In this document: piece by piece, positions 24,370 to 31,835 of the stretch | How the letters are laid out: every line of letters starts with the position of its first letter | Position numbering within the stretch: position 1 is the stretch's first letter | Origin: Mycolicibacterium fluoranthenivorans | GTDB taxonomy: Bacteria > Actinomycetota > Actinomycetes > Mycobacteriales > Mycobacteriaceae | DNA length: 64,000 bases | Direction of reading: 5' to 3' | NCBI RefSeq assembly: GCF_011758805.1 | Contig: NZ_JAANOW010000001.1 | Coordinates: 2,170,001 to 2,234,000 of the forward strand | Program-made: the position numbers and the translations under genes | Notes under the pieces: generated by a model | What the model saw: only the letters and a program-made list of their open reading frames with translations | What the model was told of the DNA's origin: nothing | Databases searched by the model: none

Positions 24370-25410
24370 ATGACTTCGGTGGTCCCGTCCGGTATCGGTG
24401 AGGTGACGGCGGCCTGGCTGTCGGAGGCGCTGCCCGGCACCGTCACCACCGCGCGGGCCGAGCGGATCGCCGAGGACACCGGATTCTCGGCGCTGCTCTA
24501 CCGGTTGCAGTTGACCGGGACCGATGTTCCCGAGACCGTGATCGTCAAACTTCCCGCGGAATCGGAGGCGCGCGGCGGTATGGCGCTGCTCGGCGGATAC
24601 CGGCGAGAGTTCGACTTCTACCGCCACATCGCAGCTGTGGCGCCGTTGTCCGTCCCGGCCTGTCACGCCGCGCTGATCTCGGGCGACGATTTCGTGCTGG
24701 TGCTGGAGGACCTGCGGGACTGGGAGAACGCCGACCATCTCGCCGGCCTGTCGTTGCCACGGGTCCGGACCGCCCTGAACGCACTGGCAAGCCTGCACGC
24801 GTGGTCCGAGACGGATGCCGAAGAGGCTTCCCTGCAACGCTTTCCGGTGATCGATGATGCGCTGACCAGGAATTTGTTCCTACCCGCCTTCACTCCCGGC
24901 TGGCAACTGTATCTGGACAAGACCGACCAACCGGTGCCCGACCAGGTGGCCCGGTTCGCCGAGCGGTTCGGTGAACTGGCGCCGCAGGCGCTGACCGCGC
25001 TGACCGAACGGGCGATGTTGCTGCACGGCGACATCCGCGCCGACAACATGTTCTTCCGCGACGACGCTCTCAAGATCGTCGATTTTCAGTTGACGGTGCG
25101 CGGAGCCGGGGCGGCCGATATTGCCTACCTGGTCAGCCAGGGCCTGCCGACCGAGGTGCGCCGGGGCAAGGACCCTGACCTGGTGCGCGAATGCGTGACA
25201 CAACTGAAATACCATGGAGTCGACGACTATTCGTTCGAGCAGGCATGGCGGCACTACCGATTCGGCGTCGCCCTTCTGATGTACATGCCGGTGGTCGCCC
25301 TGCTCACCTGGGATATCGTGCCCGACCGGTCGAGGCGGCTGTGTGTGACGCTGATCGACCGCGCCGTCGCGGCTATCGAGGACACCGGTGCGCTGGAAGA
25401 GTTCCGGTGA
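24370..25410 (+). CDS. Aminoglycoside-phosphotransferase-fold kinase (ACAD10/FadE36-like)
   Basis: 346 aa from ATG 24370 with GAAAGG upstream. Kinase-like motifs: ETVIVKLPAES (ATP Lys), FVLVLEDLRD (hinge), the catalytic loop LLHGDIRADNMFF and metal-binding KIVDFQ. This family does not confer drug resistance in mycobacteria. Relatives fused or adjacent to acyl-CoA dehydrogenases (human ACAD10/11) phosphorylate 4-hydroxyacyl substrates before elimination. A role in removing a hydroxyl from a hydroxyacyl-CoA is therefore plausible. Its stop overlaps the next start (GTGA). Confidence 0.82.
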   Translation: MTSVVPSGIGEVTAAWLSEALPGTVTTARAERIAEDTGFSALLYRLQLTGTDVPETVIVKLPAESEARGGMALLGGYRREFDFYRHIAAVAPLSVPACHAALISGDDFVLVLEDLRDWENADHLAGLSLPRVRTALNALASLHAWSETDAEEASLQRFPVIDDALTRNLFLPAFTPGWQLYLDKTDQPVPDQVARFAERFGELAPQALTALTERAMLLHGDIRADNMFFRDDALKIVDFQLTVRGAGAADIAYLVSQGLPTEVRRGKDPDLVRECVTQLKYHGVDDYSFEQAWRHYRFGVALLMYMPVVALLTWDIVPDRSRRLCVTLIDRAVAAIEDTGALEEFR

Positions 25411-25778
25411 GATCCGCACGGCAAGTGGTGGAGCAGTACAACCTGGTGGTGTGGAACGAACGTGACTTCGCGCTGGCCGAAGAACTGCTGGGCGAGCATG
25501 TGGTCCGGCACGACGTCGGGGAGTCCACCACCCTCACCCACGCCGAAGCGGTCCAGCGGGTGGTGGACCACTGGGCGATGTTCGACACCATCCGGTTCGA
25601 CCTGAACCTGGTGGTGGCCGGCGATGACGGTGAGCACGTCGCGATCGTCTACCAGTCTCCGATGATGCTCAAGGACGGCGCCGCGACCACCATCAGCAGC
25701 ATCGAGATCTTCCGGGTGCGCGACGGCCGTATCACCGAGGTGTGGAATTGTGGCTACAAGCACGGAGTTTGGGCGTGA
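25407..25778 (+). CDS. SnoaL-like polyketide cyclase/isomerase family protein
   Basis: 123 aa, GTG start overlapping the kinase stop. NTF2-like fold: VVEQYNLVVWNERDFALAEELLGEHVVRHD, VQRVVDHWAMFDTIRF, ISSIEIFRVRDGRITEVWNCGYK. The conserved RHD and the late W.C are candidate pocket residues. The TGA overlaps the LLM ATG (TGATG). A second SnoaL-like gene lies at 23186, so the island uses this scaffold twice. Confidence 0.78.
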   Translation: MRSARQVVEQYNLVVWNERDFALAEELLGEHVVRHDVGESTTLTHAEAVQRVVDHWAMFDTIRFDLNLVVAGDDGEHVAIVYQSPMMLKDGAATTISSIEIFRVRDGRITEVWNCGYKHGVWA

Positions 25779-26851
25779 TGTCCGGCGGTCAGGAGCGAAG
25801 CGACATGGGGATTGGCACAGCGGTACTCGACGAACTCGGCTACTACCTGCTGGCCGGCGCCGGGGGTGAGGGTCCGGCGACGCTGATGGACGAGGCGCGC
25901 CGGGGCGAGGAGCTCGGATTCGGTACCGCGTTCATCTCCGAGCGCTGGAACGTCAAGGAGGCCTCGTCGCTCACCGGTGCCGCGTGCGCGGTGACGAACC
26001 GGATGCAGATCGCCACCGCCGCCACCAATCACCACACCCGTCACCCGTTGATCACCGGATCCTGGGCCACCACCATGCACAAGCTGTCCAGGGGCCGGTT
26101 CACCCTGGGCATCGGGCGCGGGATCGCGGCCATCTACCACGCCTTCGGGGTGCCCGCGGTGACGACCGCGCAGATGGAGGACTTCGCGCAGGTGATGCGT
26201 CGGCTGTGGCACGGCGAGGTGATCTTCAACCACGACGGGCCGATCGGCAAGTACCAGGTGCTGTTCCTGGATCCCGATTTCCGGGAGGACATCCGATTGG
26301 CGATCGTGGCGTTCGGACCCCAGACGCTGGCCCTGGGTGGCCGCGCCTTCGACGATGTCATCCTGCACACCTACTTCACACCGGAGACATTGCAGCGCGC
26401 GGTCAACACGGTCAAAGACGCCGCCGAGCAAGCCGGCCGAGATCCCGCGAGCGTGCGGGTGTGGTCATGTTTCGCCACTGTCGGCGACCACCTACCCGAG
26501 GAACTGCGGTTGAAGAAGACCGTTGCCCGCCTGGCCACCTACCTCCAGGGTTACGGTGATCTCCTGGTCGCCACGAACAAGTGGGATCCTGCTGTGCTGC
26601 AACGCTTCCGCCAGGACGCCGTGGTCACCTCGATCCCCGGCGGAATCGACCACAAGGCCACCGCCGCGCAGATCGAGCACATCGCCACCCTGATCCCCGA
26701 CGAATGGCTGGAGCCCTCGGCGACCGGATCGGCGCGCCAGTGTGTGGACCGGATCCGCAAGGAGTTCGGCTACGGTGCCGACGCGGTGATCCTGCACGGT
26801 GCGACCCCGGACGAGCTCGAACCGATCGTGACGGCCTACCGGCAGTCCTGA
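25778..26851 (+). CDS. LLM-class (luciferase-like) flavin/F420-dependent oxidoreductase
   Basis: 357 aa from ATG 25778 (TGATG overlap with the upstream gene). ATG 25805, with AGGAG 9 bp upstream, is an alternative giving MGIGTAVLDELGYYLL. TIM-barrel LLM features: GFGTAFISERWNVKEASSLTGAACAV, ATAATNHHTRHPLIT, LSRGRFTLGIGRG, and a late GYGADAVILHGATPDEL. In mycobacteria this class usually uses F420. Third gene of the TetR-controlled kinase/SnoaL/LLM operon; it converges on the carboxyltransferase gene. Substrate unknown. Confidence 0.83.
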   Translation: MSGGQERSDMGIGTAVLDELGYYLLAGAGGEGPATLMDEARRGEELGFGTAFISERWNVKEASSLTGAACAVTNRMQIATAATNHHTRHPLITGSWATTMHKLSRGRFTLGIGRGIAAIYHAFGVPAVTTAQMEDFAQVMRRLWHGEVIFNHDGPIGKYQVLFLDPDFREDIRLAIVAFGPQTLALGGRAFDDVILHTYFTPETLQRAVNTVKDAAEQAGRDPASVRVWSCFATVGDHLPEELRLKKTVARLATYLQGYGDLLVATNKWDPAVLQRFRQDAVVTSIPGGIDHKATAAQIEHIATLIPDEWLEPSATGSARQCVDRIRKEFGYGADAVILHGATPDELEPIVTAYRQS

Positions 26852-26881
26852 GTCTTCGGGCGCCGCCACACCAGCACCGCC

Positions 26882-28390
26882 TCAGGGCAGGATGACGGTG
26901 CGCTGCACCGGTTCGGCGGCCGCCTGGCGGGCCCGCAGTCCCCGTCGCAACGCGTCGAGCAGTTGGTCGCGGGTCTCGCGCGGGTCGATGAGTTCATCGA
27001 AACCGAGATGCCCGGCGGACCGGAACGAGGCCGTGAGCTCTGCCTCACGCAGTCTGGCGGCAAGATTCTCCTCGGCGTGCGAGGCCTTCGACAGCGCCGC
27101 CGCACTCATGGCGCCCATGGTGGCGCCGGGGAAGGCGAAGGTGGCCTCTTGCCCGTCGAATCCGAGCAGGGACATCACCATTGAGCCGAAGCCGTACGCC
27201 TTGCGTAGCGTGACATGCAGTTTGAGCGTGGTGGCGGCGGTCTGCGCGGCGAACATCCGGGCGCCGGCCCGCAGCACACCGGAGCGCTCCGAGCGGCTGC
27301 CGGGCAGCATGCCCGGGTTGTCGGCGAAGAACACGATCGGCAGATGGAAGGAATCGGCGACCATGATGAAATGTGCTGCCTTGTCGGCGGCATCGGCATC
27401 GATGGATCCGGCCAGCACGTTGGGCTGGTTGGCGACCACGGCGACCGGATGCCCGCCCAGGTGTGCCAGTGCGCAGATGATGGCCTTGCCGAAATACGGC
27501 TGGACCTCGAACCAATCGGTGTTGTCGAAGACGACGTCGAGCACCGAGCGCATGTTGTAGACGCGCCGATTGTCGCGGGAGATGATGTCCAACAGCTCTG
27601 GGGTCGGTCGGGGCGCGGTCTCCCCGTCCTCTGCGATGTCCTCTGCGACCTGTTCCGGATAGGACCACGCGCTCGACGGGAAGTACGACAGGTAGCGCCG
27701 GATGTCGTCGAGGACGGCCTCGTCGTCTTCGCCGAGGTTGTGGACCACTCCGCTGTAGAGGGCGACGTTCGGTCCGCCGAGGTCTTCCTTGGTGATGTCC
27801 TCACCAGTGGACTCCTTCACGACCGGGGGACCCGCGGTGAAGATGGCGCCCTGGCTGCTCATGATGCGGAAGTCGCTCACCGGCGCCACCAGTGCGCCGT
27901 GTCCCGCCGACGGACCGAGCAGAGCGGCCACCGTCGGCACCCGGCCAGAGCACTGTGCCTGGGCCAGCAGATCGGTGGGGGTACGTCCGTACCGCTCGCC
28001 GCTGGCGCGGTGGCCGGCGCCCTCCAGCAACATGACCAACGGAATCTTGTCGCGCAGAGCGAGTTCGGCCACCCGGTACCGCTTGGCGTTACCCGATGGT
28101 CCGATGCTGCCGGCCAGGGTGGTGAAATCCTCGGCGCCCACCATCACCGGTGCGCCGTTGATCAGCCCGGAGCCGGTCACGATGCCGTCGGCGGCGATAT
28201 CCTCGCCGGCGAGCATGCCGAGTTCACGGAACGAACCCTTGTCCAGCAGGCGGTCCAGCCGGGCGCGGGCGTCGAGCTTGCCCTTGGCATGGTGCTTGGC
28301 GACCCGCTCGTGGCCACCCATGCCGAGTGTGTGCCGTCGTCGGCGATCGAGATCGTCGAGGGTTTCCTGCCAGTCCGAAGCGTTCGCCAT
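26882..28390 (-). CDS. Acyl-CoA carboxylase, carboxyltransferase (beta) subunit
   Basis: 502 aa from ATG 28390; AAGGA stands 6 bp upstream, and a GTG three bases earlier fits less well. AccD-type crotonase-like halves are both present: IPLVMLLEGAGHRASGERYG with GPSAGHGALVAPVSDFRIM in the N-half, and FFADNPGMLPGSRSERSGVLRAGARMF with FGSMVMSLLGFDGQEATFAFPGATMG in the C-half. The family includes methylcrotonyl-, geranyl- and propionyl-type enzymes. No biotin carboxylase or biotin carrier gene is in the window. Its presence favours a branched or isoprenoid intermediate. Controlled from 28420. Confidence 0.87.
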   Translation of the reverse strand: MANASDWQETLDDLDRRRRHTLGMGGHERVAKHHAKGKLDARARLDRLLDKGSFRELGMLAGEDIAADGIVTGSGLINGAPVMVGAEDFTTLAGSIGPSGNAKRYRVAELALRDKIPLVMLLEGAGHRASGERYGRTPTDLLAQAQCSGRVPTVAALLGPSAGHGALVAPVSDFRIMSSQGAIFTAGPPVVKESTGEDITKEDLGGPNVALYSGVVHNLGEDDEAVLDDIRRYLSYFPSSAWSYPEQVAEDIAEDGETAPRPTPELLDIISRDNRRVYNMRSVLDVVFDNTDWFEVQPYFGKAIICALAHLGGHPVAVVANQPNVLAGSIDADAADKAAHFIMVADSFHLPIVFFADNPGMLPGSRSERSGVLRAGARMFAAQTAATTLKLHVTLRKAYGFGSMVMSLLGFDGQEATFAFPGATMGAMSAAALSKASHAEENLAARLREAELTASFRSAGHLGFDELIDPRETRDQLLDALRRGLRARQAAAEPVQRTVILP

Positions 28391-28419
28391 CACCCGTCCT
28401 TGTCTGTGGCGTTGACCAT

Positions 28420-28436
28420 ACTGAATTGCTTACTGT
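28420..28436. promoter_or_regulatory. 17-bp inverted-repeat operator, copy 7
   Basis: ACTGAAT-TGC-TTACTGT lies between the divergent carboxyltransferase (28390) and LLM (28449) starts. TACTGT (28431-28436) can act as the rightward -10 and would give a very short leader before the ATG at 28449, which has no Shine-Dalgarno sequence. Confidence 0.68.
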
Positions 28437-28448
28437 AGCGTCCCCAGC

Positions 28449-29486
28449 ATGGGTAACCGCGCCCGGCTCGCCATTGATCGGGGCATCCCCAGCGACCTGC
28501 ATGAGGTGCCCACTGTGGCGCGCACGCTGGAGGAACAGGGCTACGACGGGTGCTGGACCGGTGAAATCAACCATGATCCCTTCCTGCCGCTCGTTCTTGC
28601 CGCCGAGCACACCACCAGGATGCAGCTCGGCACGAGCATCGCGGTGGCTTTCGCGCGCAATCCGATGATCGTCGCGGGTCTGGGCTGGGACCTGCAGTCC
28701 TATTCGCAAGGCCGATTCATCCTCGGTCTCGGCACCCAGGTACAGGCGCATATCGAAAAGCGGTTCAGCATGCCGTGGGGGCAGCCGGTGCGCCGGATGG
28801 GCGAGTTCGTCGCTGCGGTGCAGGCGATCTGGGCCTCCTGGCGCGACCACAGCAGGCTCGCCTTCGAGGGTGAGTTCTATACGCACCGGCTGATGACCCC
28901 GATGTTCACCCCGGAGCCGCATCCGCATGGCCTGCCGAAGATCTTCCTGGCCGCCGTCGGCGATGCGATGACACAGTTGTGCGGTGAGGTGGCCGACGGG
29001 CTCATTGCGCACGCCTTCACCACCAGGCGTTACCTCGACGAGGTGACCGTCCCCGCGGTGCAGGCAGGGTTGGCGCGGTCCGGTCGGGACCGTTGCGCAC
29101 TGGAGGTGTCCTGCCCGGTCTTCGTCGTGACCGGCGAGACCGAGGAGCAGTTCGCCGCCGCGGCCGGCGCGCACCGCAAGCAGATCGCCTTCTATGGATC
29201 CACCCCCGCCTACCGCCGGGTGTTGGACCTGCACGGCTGGGGCGACCTGCACACCGAGCTGCACCGCCTATCGCGGCTGGGGGAATGGGACACCATGGCC
29301 GGGCTGATCGATGACGAGGTGCTGAGGGCGTTCGCCGTGGTCGCACCGCTGCCGGAGGTGGCCGCTGCCTTGCGACAACGTTGCGCCGGGGTCATCGACC
29401 GCGTACTGCCCGGCTTCCCGGCCGGCCTGTCGGAGGCGGCGATATCTGATGTGCTGCAGGAACTTCGGATCTTGGCGAGGGGATAG
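28449..29486 (+). CDS. LLM-class flavin/F420-dependent oxidoreductase
   Basis: 345 aa. Luciferase-like barrel: LEEQGYDGCWTGEINHDPFLPLVLAAEHT, LGTSIAVAFARNPMIVAGLGWDLQSYSQGRFILGLGTQVQAH, ERKIFLA-type strand LPKIFLAAVGDAMTQL. This matches the TIGR03617-like mycobacterial F420 group. It is only distantly similar to the 25778 protein. No ribosome site precedes the ATG, which fits transcription starting just after the operator -10 at 28431. The SDR at 29490 follows after 3 bp. It may oxidise or reduce an alcohol, ketone or enoyl intermediate. Confidence 0.83.
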   Translation: MGNRARLAIDRGIPSDLHEVPTVARTLEEQGYDGCWTGEINHDPFLPLVLAAEHTTRMQLGTSIAVAFARNPMIVAGLGWDLQSYSQGRFILGLGTQVQAHIEKRFSMPWGQPVRRMGEFVAAVQAIWASWRDHSRLAFEGEFYTHRLMTPMFTPEPHPHGLPKIFLAAVGDAMTQLCGEVADGLIAHAFTTRRYLDEVTVPAVQAGLARSGRDRCALEVSCPVFVVTGETEEQFAAAAGAHRKQIAFYGSTPAYRRVLDLHGWGDLHTELHRLSRLGEWDTMAGLIDDEVLRAFAVVAPLPEVAAALRQRCAGVIDRVLPGFPAGLSEAAISDVLQELRILARG

Positions 29487-29489
29487 AGT

Positions 29490-30362
29490 GTGGACAACAT
29501 CAGCGGTCGCACGGTGGCCATCACCGGCGCGGCGCGGGGGATCGGCTACGCGACCGCGCAGGCGCTGCTCGCTCGTGGGGCGCGCGTGGTGATCGGCGAT
29601 CGCGACGTCGCCGCCCTGGAGTCGGCGGTGACGTCACTGGGTGGGCGGGTCAGCGGTCACCCGCTGGATGTCACTGACCGCGAGTCGTTCTCGGGCTTTC
29701 TGGCCCACGTGCGCGCCGACGGCGGCCGGGTCGACGTACTGATCAACAACGCCGGGGTGATGCCGATCGGCGGATTCCTGGAGCAGGGGCAACGGGCGTT
29801 GCGCTCGGCGATCGAGGTCAACTTCTACGGCGTCGTCACCGGCTGTCAGCTGGTCCTGCCGGAGATGATCGAGGGCGGCCGCGGTCACATCGTCAACGTG
29901 GCGTCGCTGGCCGGCCTGATGCCGGTGCCCGGCCAGACCGTCTACGCCGCAACGAAATCCGCCGTGATCAGCCTGTCCAGTGCCATGTCTGATGAGTTCG
30001 CCGCCCGCGGTGTGCAGGTCAGCGTGGTGATGCCTCCGTTCACCCGCACCGAACTGATCTCCGGCACGGCGCAGACCAGGACGAACCGGCCCGTTGAACC
30101 CGAGGCCATCGCCGCGGCGATCGTCAAGACGCTCGACAGGCCCAAGACGCATGTCACCGTGCCCGGCGGAATCCGGTTCGTGCTCGGGCCGCTCGGTCTG
30201 CTCGGACCGCGGGGCCGGCGTTGGGTGGGCCGCCGGTTCGGCACCGACAAGGTGTTCCTGGAGTTCGACACCGCCGCGCGTCAAGGCTACGAAGACCGGG
30301 CTCAGGCGGCGCTCGGGGTGGTCGACGATGCGGATCGGGATACCCGGGATATTCAACGGTAG
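29490..30362 (+). CDS. Short-chain dehydrogenase/reductase
   Basis: 290 aa with a GTG start, AGGGG upstream. Intact SDR motifs: ITGAARGIGYATAQALLARGARVVIGDRD, LINNAGVMPIGGF, Ser in VNVASLAG, YAATK. The C-terminal extension GPLGLLGPRGRRWVGRRFGTD is basic and hydrophobic and may contact membrane or a lipid. Similar extended SDRs are common in mycobacteria. The last seven bases of the gene overlap the operator at 30356 that precedes the P450. Confidence 0.85.
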   Translation: MDNISGRTVAITGAARGIGYATAQALLARGARVVIGDRDVAALESAVTSLGGRVSGHPLDVTDRESFSGFLAHVRADGGRVDVLINNAGVMPIGGFLEQGQRALRSAIEVNFYGVVTGCQLVLPEMIEGGRGHIVNVASLAGLMPVPGQTVYAATKSAVISLSSAMSDEFAARGVQVSVVMPPFTRTELISGTAQTRTNRPVEPEAIAAAIVKTLDRPKTHVTVPGGIRFVLGPLGLLGPRGRRWVGRRFGTDKVFLEFDTAARQGYEDRAQAALGVVDDADRDTRDIQR

Positions 30363-30372
30363 TGCTTACAGT
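30356..30372. promoter_or_regulatory. 17-bp inverted-repeat operator, copy 8
   Basis: ACGGTAG-TGC-TTACAGT has a perfect right half and overlaps the 3' end of the SDR gene. TACAGT (30367-30372) is followed four bases later by an ATG opening a 12-codon ORF (30377-30415) whose TGA overlaps the P450 GTG at 30412. The P450 may therefore have its own inducible promoter within the operon. Confidence 0.68.
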
Positions 30373-30411
30373 AATAATGTCAGTCAATATCCCAGCAGCG
30401 AGGAGCCGCCG

Positions 30412-31647
30412 GTGAGCATGCCGACCATGGACGAGGCCGCAAAGGTTCTTGCGGACCCGAAGGCCTACACCGACGAAGCCGGGCTGCACGTCGTGCTCAG
30501 CCAGCTGCGCGCCAACGCTCCGGTGGCCTGGGTTGAGGTGGCGGACTACGCACCGTTCTGGGCGATCACCAAGCACGCCGACATCATGGAGATCGAACGC
30601 GCCAATGAGGTCTTCACCAACTCGCCGCGGCCGGTCCTGGTCACCCGAGAGGGCGACGAACAGCAGGCCGCGATCGGGATCAAGACGCTGATTCACATGG
30701 ACGACCCGCAGCATCGCGATTTCCGGGCGATCGGGGCGAACTGGTTCCGGCCCAAGGCCATGCGCGCGTTGAAGGACCGCGCCGACGAGCTGGCGACACA
30801 GTTCGTCGACAGGATGGCGGCGCAGGGACCCGAATGCGATTTCGTCCAGCAGGTGGCGGTCAACTACCCGCTCTACATGATCATGACGCTGCTGGGTGTG
30901 CCCGAGGCGGACTTCACCTCACTGCTGCACTGGACCCAGGAACTCTTCGGCAACGACGACGAGGAATTCCAGCGCGGTACCAGCATGGCGGAACGTGGCC
31001 TGGCCCTGCTGGAGATGTTCCAGTACTTCACCGAGCTGACCGCCGCACGTCGAGCCAATCCGACCGAGGACCTCGCCTCCACGATCGCCAACGCCACCAT
31101 CAACGGCGAGCCGCTCAACGATATCGAAACCGTCTCGTACTACGCCATTCTCGCCGCGGCCGGACATGACACATCGAGTGCGAGCATCTCCGGTGGTATG
31201 CATGCGCTACTCGAGCACCCGGAGGAACTGGCCCGGTTGCAGCAGAATCCGAGTCTGATGCCGCTGGCGGTCGAGGAGATGATCCGCTGGACCACACCGG
31301 TCAAGGAGTTCATGCGGACGGCCCAGCGTGACTATGAGATCCGCGGAGTGCGGATCGCGGCCGGTGACTCGGTGCTGTTGTCGTATGTATCCGGTAACCG
31401 CGACGACGAGGTGTTCGCCGATCCGTTCCGGTTCGATATCAGCCGGGATCCCAACAAGCACATCGCCTTCGGTTACGGCGTGCACTTCTGTCTGGGCGCG
31501 GCACTCGCGCGTCTGGAGGTGAACAGCTTCTTCTCCGCACTGGTACCGCGACTGGAATCGATCGAATTGGCCGGCACCCCGGAACACATCGCCACCACCT
31601 TCGTCGGCGGTCTCAAGCACCTGCCGATCCGGTACCGGCTGCGCTAG
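30412..31647 (+). CDS. Cytochrome P450
   Basis: 411 aa from GTG 30412; ATG 30418 is two codons in, and GGAG lies upstream. Heme loop IAFGYGVHFCLGAALARLE (Cys ligand); I-helix AILAAAGHDTSSAS with the classical Asp-Thr pair; ExxR as EEMIR; DPFRFDISRD. It is similar in layout to sterol/terpene-active mycobacterial CYPs, though no specific family is claimed. It ends four bases into the oppositely oriented ybdD-like gene. Third P450 of the operator-linked set. Confidence 0.88.
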   Translation: MSMPTMDEAAKVLADPKAYTDEAGLHVVLSQLRANAPVAWVEVADYAPFWAITKHADIMEIERANEVFTNSPRPVLVTREGDEQQAAIGIKTLIHMDDPQHRDFRAIGANWFRPKAMRALKDRADELATQFVDRMAAQGPECDFVQQVAVNYPLYMIMTLLGVPEADFTSLLHWTQELFGNDDEEFQRGTSMAERGLALLEMFQYFTELTAARRANPTEDLASTIANATINGEPLNDIETVSYYAILAAAGHDTSSASISGGMHALLEHPEELARLQQNPSLMPLAVEEMIRWTTPVKEFMRTAQRDYEIRGVRIAAGDSVLLSYVSGNRDDEVFADPFRFDISRDPNKHIAFGYGVHFCLGAALARLEVNSFFSALVPRLESIELAGTPEHIATTFVGGLKHLPIRYRLR

Positions 31648-31835
31648 CAGCAGCGGGCGCCCGGGTTGGCGTCGGCGGCCGCGTGGCGCATCCGCCAGTA
31701 CTCCCGCTCGCTGAGCACCGGCTCGCCGGGATGGGTGCGCCGACGGTGCTCGACGTAGCGCTGATAGTGGTTGTCGCCCATCAATGATGAGCAGTACCAA
31801 CTGAATTTGTGGATGAGGGCGGTAAGGCGTCCCAC
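31644..31835 (-). CDS. YbdD/YjiX-family small protein (CstA partner)
   Basis: 63 aa from GTG 31835. The sequence matches the YbdD pattern from end to end: an amphipathic N-terminal helix, GDNHYQRYVEHRRRTHPGEPVLSEREYWRMRH and the invariant GARCC tail. Starting at the internal ATG 31781, which abuts the CstA stop, would remove the conserved first helix, so the GTG inside cstA is preferred. This family is encoded beside CstA/BtsT transporters and appears necessary for them. The gene overlaps cstA by 55 bp. Confidence 0.85.
   Translation of the reverse strand: MGRLTALIHKFSWYCSSLMGDNHYQRYVEHRRRTHPGEPVLSEREYWRMRHAAADANPGARCC

Noticed and set aside
24370..25410. Aminoglycoside resistance gene
   Set aside because: The APH fold is present, but the TetR/SnoaL/LLM context inside a catabolic island points to acyl-substrate metabolism.
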